Assembly (NCBI GenBank): GCA_032433765.1
Contig: JAVIAB010000008.1
Coordinates: forward strand, 40,171,736 to 40,235,735
Direction of reading: 5' to 3'
DNA length: 64,000 nt
Origin: Megaustenia siamemsis
Taxonomy: Eukaryota > Mollusca > Gastropoda > Stylommatophora > Ariophantidae
The position numbers and the translations under genes were made by a program. Below are positions 1 through 10,243 of the stretch, one piece after another. The notes beneath the pieces are model-generated. The model was given only the letters and a program-made list of their open reading frames with translations, did not search any database and was not told the origin of the DNA. Numbering within the stretch: position 1 is the first letter of the stretch; every line of letters begins with the position of its first letter.

Positions 1-115
1 TGTCTGTCATATCTTTCTGTGTCTGTGTTTGCCTACCTGTCTGCCTGTCATGTATGTCTGTTTGTCATGTCTTTTTGTGTCTGTGTCTGCCTACCTGTCT
101 GCTAGTCTATCTGTA
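1..115. repeat. TGTCTG-type simple repeat at window start
   Basis: Degenerate TGTC/TGCC-rich tract, with phrases such as CTGCCTACCTGTCTG recurring about every 60 bp. It runs off the left edge. Confidence 0.6.
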
Positions 116-1860
116 AGAGAAAGAAAAGCGCCTCATATATTCTGCTATTGTACCTCATAGAATTAATGTGTTAGTGTCCAAGTTTTTGTTTCCACTGACA
201 TATCTTTGAGCAATGTGGCCAACACTACACAAGTTCTGTCTTTCTTCTAAAAAAAAAAATGTCGGTACCTATTTGAGACTTTGTAAATCTAGAAGGTGAC
301 CCTCGGGATCAAACTCAACCTTTTTTCCTTTTAAATGGAAGTAACAAGAGTAGCCGGTCCTTACTGCAGAAAGATAATCTTGAGCAAACATCTTCGAGGT
401 CTACAGAGATGTGGTTTTAAGGAAGAACTTTGAGAGGACAATGTACATGTAGATATAAAAAAAAAACATATGAACATTTAATGAAAGAAGTCAAGACAAA
501 ATGAAATATTGTCCCAAAAAAATATCTTTATCTCCATAAAATACGAAGTGGAAAAACTGGATCATTTTGTAGATGTTAGGCTGAAAAATGGACTATTTTT
601 TTATGTATTTCTTTTAGGGACGTGAGAAGTGATACATATTGGAATCACTCTTATAATGTGCCCTTTTTTGTGTGGAAAATGTAGTAGTGGATTCAAGGCA
701 TTGTCTCTCATCAATGTTGTGAAGTTTCTATGGCTGTACCTATCACCTCGTGTTTGATAAAAGTAGATGTGGGACAAAAGCTACCAACCTTTAACCATTC
801 GCTTGTATAATAACGTTGAAGTAGCAGGCAGACTGTCAGAGCAGTTTACAATAGAACTGTTTGACTATACATCCCATTTTAGCAATAACTTGGTTGTCAC
901 AAGAATGCCAGTTTCATTATATCTCTTTATAGTCGATTTCTCCCACACATTTTGAGAGCATTAGAGGCTAATTTAACCGAAGTATCAATATTGGAAAAAC
1001 CATCATGTAAAAACTCTTTTTTTTTTTAAATTCCCATTTTTTTTTTACATTTCGTTTCCTGAATACTGGTGGCAACCCAGATAGTTATCTTTTTAATGTT
1101 TAGTATAACTCTGTGAGTCATTTTTATGTCTGCATTAGCTCTCTGTGAAATCTTCGTAAGATTAGCGTGCGACCGGCCTTGATACGATGAGCCATAATGA
1201 AGACGTAGCACACACAACGATGGCAGCGCCCACAGGTTCCTGATTACTCTAGTGAATGCAGCCTACAACGAACGAAACACGATGCAAATTCCCTAAAAAG
1301 ATAAAACTGCGGCTGACTTGACGAAGCAGTTCACATTAATGAGTTGGAACATGTAAATAACTTGGGTCAAGCAATTCCAACAACGGTCATGAACAGCCCT
1401 CAATGTGACGTAAAGCGCAGATCAACTCTAGACGGTGGAAAGTCGCATTCACAACACGTGATTTATCAAAAAGGAATATTGCCGTACGTACGACACCGCT
1501 TCATCGGCGCAGATGTGTTAAGTAGAACATCATTTTGACCGTAACGCAGAAAAGTGCAATGGAGAGACTAAATTAATCAGGCCCCACATGCACTTTCCGC
1601 CGCGATCGAGGGAACGTGAACAAGTTCCACCATCTTGGAAACGGAAGTCTGTATAATATCTGCATTATCATAGGGAACACGATTTTCTCTTCAATCTCAT
1701 TTACTTTCAAAATCTTTAATTGTGAACAAAATACAAACATAAACTTCAACTGATGACATTAGGTAGTTTCATGTTTAAATAAAGAAAATGATGTCAAAAG
1801 AAGCTTAGAAATCTAGGAATTAACAAGCTTTTGTGAACTATGTCATCGGGGATTAACTTA
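116..1860. other. Unannotated AT-rich stretch
   Basis: Only short chance open frames are present, and I recognise no coding domain, RNA gene or ordered repeat. Homopolymer A and T runs are frequent. Confidence 0.5.
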
Positions 1861-1864
1861 ATTT

Positions 1865-2012
1865 GTCGAAAAAGCACATTCCCTGCTCGTCACACACTAG
1901 CGAAAGGAAGCTGGCTTCAGCACAGATAATCGAACTCCGTAGGACCGGCGATGACTTTGTCTCCCACCACGTTAGTCGTCTTTTACGACATGCGTGGCAG
2001 GTGACATTGGCG
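1865..2012 (+). repeat. Dispersed repeat R2, copy 1
   Basis: Shares an ordered series of blocks with 34181-34345: GAACTCCGTAG, ACCGGC, GATGACTTT or AGACCTTG, TTACGACATGCG and GGCAGGTG. It is not protein-like. Its right end passes directly into the 69-bp tandem array that follows, so the array seems to have grown from the end of R2. Confidence 0.6.
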
Positions 2013-2395
2013 CTTATTTCTTCTCTCCTGACAGTGGTCGTCCCTATAGCTATACGGGCGTGGCAGATAACATTGGCGCTTACCTTTTTTTTCCCCAGAC
2101 AGTGGTCAGGGCCCCAATAGCTATACGGGCGTGGTAGGTGACATTAGCTCTTATTTCTTCTCTCCTGACAGTGGTAGAGGGCCCCTATAGCTATACGGGC
2201 GTGGCAAGTGACATTAGCTCTTATTTCTTCTCTGCTGACAGTGGTCAGGGTCCCTATAGCTATACGGGAGTGACAAGTGACATTGGCTTCTATCTTCTCT
2301 TCCCTGAACGTGGTCACGGCCCCTATAGCTATACAGGCGTGACAAGTGACAGTGGCTCCTATCTTCTCCTCTCCTCTGATCGCGATTAGGGCCCC
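1988..2395. repeat. Minisatellite, unit about 69 bp, about 6 copies
   Basis: The block TATAGCTATACGGGCGTGG recurs near 2045, 2116, 2186, 2254 and 2323, each time followed by a GTGACATTgGC...CTTCTCTCCTGACAGTGGTC phrase. Spacing is 68-72 bp. Open frames on both strands here are a by-product of the repeat. Confidence 0.85.
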
Positions 2396-2634
2396 CATAC
2401 AAGCATGATTAATGCTTATTTTACAATCGTCGACCTGTTGCAGTTCATCTTCTCCTTGCCAATCGTCTTAACTCCAATCTGACTATAGGGCACTCACAAG
2501 AGATATCAATCCAATCCAGTCTGGATGGAGCATGGACATTCTGGTTAGAGCCTGCCAGCCGTTATCATGACATCATGTATGGTTCGTCGCTATATGTCCC
2601 CAATAGTCTGACTCTTCTTCGTTTGTCACGTGGT
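2396..2634. other. Short unannotated flank of the palindromic element
   Basis: No recognisable feature before the target duplication. Confidence 0.4.
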
Positions 2635-2640
2635 GTCCAT
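2635..2640. repeat. Left 6-bp target site duplication (GTCCAT)
   Basis: GTCCAT lies directly outside the left terminus and is repeated directly outside the right terminus at 15039-15044. A 6-bp duplication is the length known for Maverick/Polinton integration. Confidence 0.85.
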
Positions 2641-2700
2641 AGTAGTATACCAGGGTCCATTTGTTCGAATTTAGGCGCTAAATTAACAAAGATATATAGT

Positions 2701-2717
2701 AGGCGCGCGGCGCGCCT
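2701..2717. repeat. GC-only near-perfect palindrome near left terminus
   Basis: AGGCGCGCGGCGCGCCT can pair over 8 bases on each side of one central base. It lies 60 bp inside the terminus in otherwise AT-rich DNA and is mirrored at the other end. A role in replication or transposase binding is possible but not shown. Confidence 0.6.
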
Positions 2718-3107
2718 AATGTACTGTAGGCGCAGGGGGAGTTAACCGTGACCGCTGGTCCCAGTGACCCCGGAAGTGACCTGTTTATGTCTGGTGTATG
2801 CTGACTTTGGAGTTCTTGCTCGATAGTGATAGGTTAGTAGATTATACAACATCAATGAAAAACAATCAATATAAAACAGAAGACAAAGATATATTTTATT
2901 CTTTTATTATCTTAATAGGTGTATAACATACATTGATATTATATAACATTACAAAATACTCAGTACATTGAGTAAATATATAGTACAAGGATAACATTTA
3001 TTTATAGCTAGGTAGTTGCGCGTCTGCTTAGCTCTATGTCATAAATGAATCATAAGGGGTGATACTGTTAGAGATTCCTGGTTAGGCTAAGCTGGTAGTG
3101 TAAAGAG

Positions 3108-6100
3108 TTAAATATCTAAAGGCGTAGTCGAGACGTTATCATCAGCTACCTTTCTTTTTATATAGAAATAGGAAAGAGCATTTCTTGTTTGACTGTAGGA
3201 AAATATGGAATTATTTAAGACTTTGAAACCTACATTTTTCCCACCCTTGGCCTTTTGCGTGGCGAGAACCTCTAAAAACATATCTTTATCTAATTTGTTG
3301 TGTTGCTTGCTTAGCCCTTTACAACTGATTTTATCGTAATCCCCACTACAATGGTACGTCTTACTACATAAGCTAACAAGAGCTGTCCCTTCGTACTCTA
3401 GTTTAAAAAGCCCGGGCGTTCGTTTGGTGTACGCTTTAACATCCTTACAGCTTATACAGTTTGTCTTGCTAATATGTTCATCGCAAAACTCGGCAGGAAA
3501 CCAGTCTTTATATACGCTATTAAACTCATCCCGCAGACCTGACTTAACTATGTCCTCTAACTTAGGTGCACTTAAAGCCAAGTATAAACTATCAGTATCT
3601 GTTTCACATAACTGAAAGTTAGACCTATCCACAAACTTATCTAAGAACTCGAAATAAAAATCTAACATACGAAGTTTTGCATATTGATACACGAAGAAAC
3701 CGATTTGTAGGGGCAAGTCCCAAACAGTTTTCTTTTCTCCATCTCAATTTCAAAAAGAGCCTCCCCTACTTCAGTCATCTTTTTAAACCGGGAATTATTT
3801 ATCATTTTCGATATCTCATCCCCCTGAACATACGAGACAGCGCTATGATTGGCCTTATTGGTTAGAGTCTTCCCGTAGGCCGAGTTTCCAAGCAGTTTCA
3901 TCGTATCGCTTACTATAGATTGATTTTCGTCTAGATCACCAGCCCTCCTAGCGTCAGAAACCATTTCGCCAAACTTTTTAAAACAACTAGACGGTTGATA
4001 TTCTATCACTTGATAAATTTTTGTTACCTCTAGCCCATGATCTAAATACCATTTTAACAGTGGTGTTGCCAACAAAATTTTTTCTCCGACATAACTACCG
4101 ATTAGGGTGCGACGAGGGGTTGACAACAAGTTATGTTTGAGGGCATATTCACCCATAAACGGTCCAATATCGTCACGCGTGACATCAATATTTTTGAAAA
4201 TTGGAGTCATCTCACTGAAATGGTCCTTCAGGCGGTCGGGAACGTGTAGATCACATTCCACTAAACCAAAACACGTCCCATCTGAAACAGAAGTCAGAAT
4301 CTGTTTATCACTGAGAGGGAGCCCTTCTTTAGAGTAAGAGGGTCTAGCTCGAGGGATGGCTTTAGAAAGGAAAGCCCTAATGGTTGGGTCAGACTTTTTC
4401 AGAGCCTGCCACTCACATTCCCACATAACTTCTACTGGGACTTTTACCTCCTCGGTTAGGTAGGTGTGTATCTCACAGGTTTTTTCAAACAGCTCGAACA
4501 AGGGCTTATTATTAACAGGGTTTCTATCTTTATCTTTGGTGAGGGGACAGTCTTTGTGACCATGGTACAAACAACCATGAAAATTGTAGCCTCTTCTATT
4601 GGATTTATCCCACCCATCCACGGGGATGTTTCTATCACCTAACCGAAACTCCCTCCCGTTAAACTGAGTTTTCAACTCCACCCCTTTTTGGTGAGCGACC
4701 CACGTTAGCCACTCTCTACTTTGTTGGACATAATAGTTATCTTTTTCGACCCTAAACCCGGTCTCCATTCTTCTAATTATTGGATAATCTGTTGGCATTG
4801 GGTTCATCAGAGCCCAAAGATACAACGCGTTGGCATCGTAACCTTGGATGGCTTGACTACCTTTCCGCCCCTAATAAACGTTTTGCCTACCTCGTGATAC
4901 CTATGGAAAATTATAGAGGGACCCCCAACGATATTATCTCTAATCATTTTGTGTAGACTCGCCTGTTTGCTCGAACATAAACTAAACATTACACCACTAT
5001 CAACGGTCTTAAAAAGATACTTTAAACAAACACCCGGAACCGAAATGGCGTCTTTAAAACAGTCCACACCCCGATCCCCATAAAAACGAACCTGCTGCTC
5101 CAGGCTTCTAAAAAGGGGACTACATCTTTGTTGTTATACCACACCAAAAAGTCCCTAAGCGTGGTCATGTTATTGTCCTTCCAGACCTTTTTGCACAGGG
5201 CGTACTCCTCCTTGGAAATGTTGGAATTTTTTAACGACGAATAAAACGTTTCGTGTGGGGGTAGTTCTGTCTCGTCCAACTTTTGGGGGTCGTCTATATA
5301 TTCATAACAAAAGTAACCCTTTGTTTCACTAATCTTATAAGCCGCCAGATATTTACTATAGCTAAACCCGGGGGCTAGATAGTTTACTATATCTAAGAAT
5401 TTTAGATTCGGCGTTGCAATACACATAAAGTTATTGTTTCTTTTAACTATAAACTTGAACGGTTTTGCTACTTTGTAGTCTCCTTCCATTGTATCTTCCT
5501 CTTCTTCGATAACATCGGCATCTTCTTCCATACTATCGTCTTCTTCACCCACTTGCGCAGTGGCATCCATGAAGTGCCTTATCAAATAAGGTTTAATGAC
5601 GTTGATGTCATATTTCCCCGAGTTAAACCCTATCACTGGAAGCTCTTTTAAATACTCATCAAACCTAACTACTATCTTGTCTTTATTCAGTTCATGGAGT
5701 TGAGTAAAAATACTTTCAAACCGAGATCGCAATAACGAGTAGGCCTTATCAGCTATACTAGTAAGATAATCAACCATCTGACTAACTAAAACCTGCGGGT
5801 CACCCTTCGTTATGAAGCATTTTGGGGCCTCCCACCCTGGGACATTTGACGCTATAGAGCAGGAAAGGGGTACGTGTTTAGCTACAAAGGTAGTCGAGGG
5901 CGTCTCTTTGGGAACATTCCTACTATCAAAGTAACATTCATAATCGAATGTCGCCCTGAATGGGTAAATAAAACACTCTGGAGTACTGATCCCTTCAGCG
6001 CTGATCGCGTCCCATACACTTTCAGGTGAAGAGTAAACACCACCCTTATATGTCTCTACAGCCATATCCCCATTACAAGTTTTTTCGTGCCTATCCATAC

Positions 6101-7440
6101 GCCCAAACTTCTTACACAATTTTCCACATTTGCCACAAGAAAAGCTTTTACTAGACCTAGAAAGATCGTTTATATAAAAGAAGTGGTTTTTGTAAAGTAA
6201 AAGACGGAGAGTTTCGCTATAACTACTGCCACTTCTCAGGACAATACGCAAGGCTTGTTCAGAATCAAACTCAAAAATATCTATGTTTATTGAAAAAACA
6301 ATTTTCTAAGAGAGACATTTCAGCAAGAGTTACACCGGGAAAGCTACTTAACATTAGAGATGGGTTAAACTGTTTGAAAAGTAGTCTCGAAGCCTTCCTA
6401 AAATCTTTAACAGAGGCACCTCTATGGATAGCTAGACAACGGAAGAAGCAGAGATTATCATCGTAAACTTTAGATTTGGAGTCGTTTTGAAGGGTATTAA
6501 TACCGTGGTTAGAAGCAATGTAGGGTGGGATATCTAGCAGACACCCTATAGGATAATCTTGAAGTTTATAAACATAAACACTCGTACTGACTAATGCTTC
6601 TAAGGTATATTTGGTTGTCTCCCTGTTTTTATTTGCATACCCTAATATATCACTTTCATTTAAGCTATCAACAAACGTTTCAAAGTCATTTCTGTTGTTA
6701 ACTAACAAGGGTTTGTCTAACCCTGTCGCGTTATTCGAGCTGGCGTGAAAGTAACGCAGCCCCTGTGTCTCCCTATGTCTTAAAACTAGATGATGACTAT
6801 AATTCACCTTGAAACGCTTTTTCTGGGCTAGAAAAATTGGGTTTACAAGGGTCTTCCAATCTATAGGGGTATCAGGTTGTTGAAATATAGTGTACGTGTC
6901 CATGTATTTGTTCATACGTTCATGTGTTCTAATAGCTAACCAGTTGTTCTTATATATCTTCTTAATATCTTGAGGTAACTTATTTAAAGAGTCTATATCA
7001 TTAATAAGTCTTGTTCTCTTTGAGGGTTCTTGAGTCGAACTCTTTACTGCCCGCTTGCGTGAGGTTGTCGATACCAGGGGGCCTGCTGGCGTTGATCGTG
7101 TTGAGGTGTCCACAGCTGTGTCATGGCTAGCAAGATGTACGTGCAGATGGCTTGCCCCAGTAAAGCTTTGTTGACAGATATGGCAGATATGTGGGTTAGC
7201 ACTGGTCTCTTTCGAAGGTACGTGACCTGTTGACACAGGAGTTGGTGATGCAGGAACTGCTGATACAAAAGATACACGATGCTCTGTCTTGATATGTTTG
7301 GCAAGATTGTCAGCTCTATTATATACTCGTTCACAAACATCACATTTGTATTCCTGACACCCATGTACACTAGCAACGTGTCGTTTTAGGTCCCGGCTCC
7401 GGGTGAAAGTTTTGGAGCAGATATGACAAGTGTTAGACAT
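3108..7440 (-). pseudogene. DNA polymerase B of the Polinton-type element, left-arm copy, frameshifted
   Basis: This copy reads leftward from an ATG at 7440 to a stop at 3108, about 1,440 codons. In order it has two adjacent N-terminal C2H2 fingers and a third (CHICQQSFTG...), a low-similarity region, an OTU-like block (DDNLCFFRCLAIHRG and NHFFYI), another finger (CGKCGKLCKKF...), exonuclease motifs (FDYECYFD, FNSGKYDIN, YNNKDV), and polymerase motifs A (DANALYLWAL), B (LLGNSAYGK) and C (ETDTDSLYL). An insert between A and B contains FHGCLYHGH and WECEW. Compared with the right arm, the frame breaks near 6300, 5100, 4853 and 3735, mostly by single-base indels. All catalytic motifs survive as codons. 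The ATG directly follows a consensus splice acceptor, and an upstream open stretch to 7524 would lie in the intron. The copy is not functional as it stands, unless the indels are sequencing errors. Confidence 0.85.
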
Positions 7441-7690
7441 CTGTAGAAAAGAAATTGAAACATTACAACTAAAGAGTAACGAACAGTAAACATTACAAGA
7501 AAACAAAACAAGAAAAGTAAACAAGGAGAACTATTGAAATGAGATTACAAAAGTAACATGTGGATACTAAAAAACCAACTTATCGAAATAAGGTTACTAA
7601 AATAACACGTGGATACTAAACAACCAACTTATCGAAAATAGGTTACTAAAGTAACATACTATAACATTAAAGATCTAAGATAACACTTAC
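7441..7690 (-). other. Putative 5'-UTR intron, left arm
   Basis: The donor AAAAA|GTAAGT begins at 7690. A pyrimidine-rich acceptor ending CTACAG finishes at 7441, directly before the ATG. The interior holds two to three copies of a roughly 50-bp AT-rich repeat with GTTACTAAA and CCAACTTATCGAAA blocks. The arrangement is mirrored in the right arm. Confidence 0.6.
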
Positions 7691-7785
7691 TTTTTATGTG
7701 TTTGAAGGTACGAGACACATCAGTCGTCAACAACTATAAGCGAAAGTCTGATTACAAGCTTCACAGTCACGTTATATATACGCCA
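7691..7785 (-). promoter_or_regulatory. TATA-type promoter of the left polymerase copy
   Basis: TATATATAA lies at 7772-7780 on the minus strand. About 80 bases follow before the GTAAGT donor, consistent with a short non-coding first exon. RNA polymerase II use is inferred. Confidence 0.55.
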
Positions 7786-7930
7786 GAAAAACCGGAAGTG
7801 TTACTAAAAATAGAACTGACCGCTGATGCCATACCGGAAGTGTTACTAAAAATAGCTTTTGACTGCTGACGCGATGCCCGTGGAGTTTCTAAAAATAGAT
7901 TTTGACCTATGATGCAATACCAGGCAATTT
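7786..7930 (-). promoter_or_regulatory. Promoter-proximal repeats with CCGGAAGT boxes, left arm
   Basis: About three units of roughly 65 bp lie upstream of the TATA box. Each has a CCGGAAGTG or related block, then TTACTAAAAATAG, then a TGAC(C)GCTGATGC block. CCGGAAGT matches the ETS-family core. A similar GGAAGTGACC is found near the element terminus. Regulatory use is inference. Confidence 0.45.
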
Positions 7931-7939
7931 TATGATAGT

Positions 7940-8405
7940 TACGCCCCTTGACCCTTTATGAAGGGTACGCCAATGAAACTGTTAGAAATGGTAAATTTAC
8001 ACTCTAGGGTTACTCCAAACTTTACATTAGACATCCCCATAACAAAAATTTACTTAAAAGTCACTTTTATGGTTGTTACGCCCCTTGACCCTTTATGAGG
8101 GGACGCCCATGAAACTGTTACAAATAGTAAATGTACACTCTAAACTTACCCCAGATGTTATTTTAGACACCCCCATAGCAAGAATTTACATAAAAACAAC
8201 GTTTGAAATTTCTACCCATGTACCCATTTTTGACGGTTACGCCCATGAAACTGTTAAAAATAGTAAATTTAACATATAGACATACCCCAAACTTTATATT
8301 AAGCATCCCCATATCAAGAATTTACATAAAAACAACGTTTGAAATTACTACCCCTGTACCCTGTTTTGGCGGTTACGCCCATGAAATCGATAAAAAAATT
8401 GAAGT
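7940..8405. repeat. 136-bp tandem repeat, left arm (about 4 units)
   Basis: ACGCC(C/A)ATGAAAC blocks recur near 7969, 8106, 8241 and 8377. Each unit also contains TTACATAAAAACAACGTTTG-like and GTTACGCC blocks. Open frames of about 68 codons here arise from the repeat and are not called as genes. Confidence 0.85.
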
Positions 8406-8483
8406 TTAACCTATTGGCATACATCAAACATAATATGTGACACGCCCATGTATCAAATTTGCCTAAAAAATCAACCAAAAATT

Positions 8484-8657
8484 AGTAGTATAGATTGGCA
8501 CTTAGGATGGATAGACTATAAGGAAAAATGTAGACTCTCATATAAGGAAAAACGGCACCAAAAAATGTGCCTCGATGTACGGGTAGACTATTTATATAAG
8601 GATTTAGGTGCCTTCAAAGTCACATTTATCCGTCCTAAATGACATACTATACTACTA
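8484..8657. repeat. Central spacer bounded by inverted AGTAGTATA copies
   Basis: AGTAGTATAG starts at 8484 and CTATACTACT ends at 8657. These repeat the first nine bases of the outer termini in the same outward orientation. The 174-bp interior is only weakly self-complementary and has no homologue elsewhere in the window. It could be a tiny internal deletion derivative, an origin-like relic, or the loop of the original fold-back. Confidence 0.55.
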
Positions 8658-8744
8658 ATTTTTGGTTGATTTTTTAGGCAAATTTGATACATGGGCGTGT
8701 CACATATTATGTTTGATGTATGCCAATAGGTTAAACTTCAATTT

Positions 8745-9745
8745 TTTTATCGATTTCATGGGCGTAACCGCCAAAACTGGGTACAGGGGTAGTAATTTCA
8801 AAAGTTGTATTTATGTAAATTCTTGCTATGTGGATGCTTAATATAAAGTTTGTGCTATGTCTAGGTGTTAAATTTACTATTTTTAACAGTTTCATGGGCG
8901 TAACCGCCAAAAATAGGCAAGGGGGGTAGTAATTTCAAAAGTTGTTTTTATGTAAATTCTTGCTACGGAGATGCTTAATATAAAGTTTGGGGTATGTCTA
9001 GATGTTAATTTGACTATTTTTAACAGTTTCGTGGGCGTAACCGCCAAAAATGGGTAAGGGGTAGTAATTCCAAAAGTTGTTTTTTATGTAAATTCTTGAT
9101 ACAGGGATGACTAAAGTGAAGTTTGGGGTATGTCTAGGTGTTAAATTTCAATTTTTTATTGATTTCATGGGCGTAACCACCAAAAATGGGTACAGGGGTA
9201 GTAATTTCAAAAGTGATTTTTATGTAAATTCTTGATATGGGGATGCTTAATATAAAGTTTGGGTATGTCTAGAGGTTAAATTTACTATTTTTAACAGTTT
9301 CATGGGCGTAACCGCCAAAAATGGGTACAGGGGTAGTAATTTCAAACGTTGTTTTTATGTAAATTCTTGATATGGGGATGCTTAATATAAAGTTTGGGGT
9401 ATGTCTATATGTTAAATTTACTATTTTTAACAGTTTCATGGGCGTAACCGTCAAAAATGGGTACATGGGTAGAAATTTCAAACGTTGTTTTTATGTAAAT
9501 TCTTGCTATGGGGGTGTCTAAAATAACATCTGGGGTAAGTTTAGAGTGTACATTTACTATTTGTAACAGTTTCATGGGCGTCCCCTCATAAAGGGTCAAG
9601 GGGCGTAACAACCATAAAAGTGACTTTTAAGTAAATTTTTGTTATGGGGATGTCTAATGTAAAGTTTGGAGTAACCCTAGAGTGTAAATTTACCATTTCT
9701 AACAGTTTCATTGGCGTACACTTCATAAAGGGTCAAGGGGCGTAA
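8745..9745. repeat. 136-bp tandem repeat, right arm (about 8 units)
   Basis: TTTCATGGGCGTAACCGCC blocks recur near 8756, 8893, 9028, 9165, 9298, 9435, 9571 and 9706, a 136-bp period. The right arm has twice the left-arm copy number, which accounts for the whole length difference between the arms. Confidence 0.88.
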
Positions 9746-9754
9746 CTATCATAA

Positions 9755-9898
9755 AATTGCCTGGTATTGCATCATAGGTCAAAATCTATTTTTAGAAACT
9801 CCACGGGCATCGCGTCAGCAGTCAAAAGCTATTTTAGTAACACTTCCGGTATTGCATCAGCGGTCAGTTCTATTTTTAGTAACACTTCCGGTTTTTCT
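9755..9898 (+). promoter_or_regulatory. Promoter-proximal repeats with CCGGAAGT boxes, right arm
   Basis: Mirror image of 7786-7930: CACTTCCGG blocks spaced about 55-65 bp, alternating with CTATTTTTAG(T/A)AAC blocks, directly upstream of the TATA box. Confidence 0.45.
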
Positions 9899-9992
9899 GG
9901 CGTATATATAACGTGACTGTGAAGCTTGTAATCAGACTTTCGCTTATAGTTGTTGACGACTGATGTGTCTCGTACCTTCAAACACATAAAAA
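9899..9992 (+). promoter_or_regulatory. TATA-type promoter and first exon of the right polymerase copy
   Basis: TATATATAA at 9903-9911, followed about 80 bases later by the donor AAAAA|GTAAGT at 9993. Transcription would start near 9935, which is inferred from spacing only. Confidence 0.55.
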
Positions 9993-10243
9993 GTAAGTGT
10001 TATCTTAGATCTTTAATGTTATAGTATGTTACTTTAGTAACCTATTTTCGATAAGTTGGTTGTTTAGTATCCACGTGTTATTTTAGTAACCTTATTTCGA
10101 TAAGTTGGTTTTTTAGTATCCACATGTTACTTTTGTAACCTCATTTCGATAGTTCTCCTTGTTTACTTTTCTTGTTTTGTTTTCTTGTAATGTTTACTGT
10201 TCATTACTCTTTAGTTGTAATGTTTCAATTTCTTTTCTACAGA
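9993..10243 (+). other. Putative 5'-UTR intron, right arm
   Basis: The GTAAGT donor at 9993 and the TTCTTTTCTACAG acceptor at 10243 bracket 251 bp. The polymerase ATG follows immediately at 10244. The same arrangement is present in the left arm. Confidence 0.6.

Noticed and set aside
7441..7524. N-terminal extension of the polymerase frame (MFTFLVLF...)
   Set aside because: It lies upstream of a consensus splice acceptor touching the next ATG, and its hydrophobic sequence does not fit a zinc-finger protein.
8073..9611. Several mirrored open frames of about 68-70 codons in the palindrome centre
   Set aside because: They follow the 136-bp repeat period, overlap one another and carry no domain.
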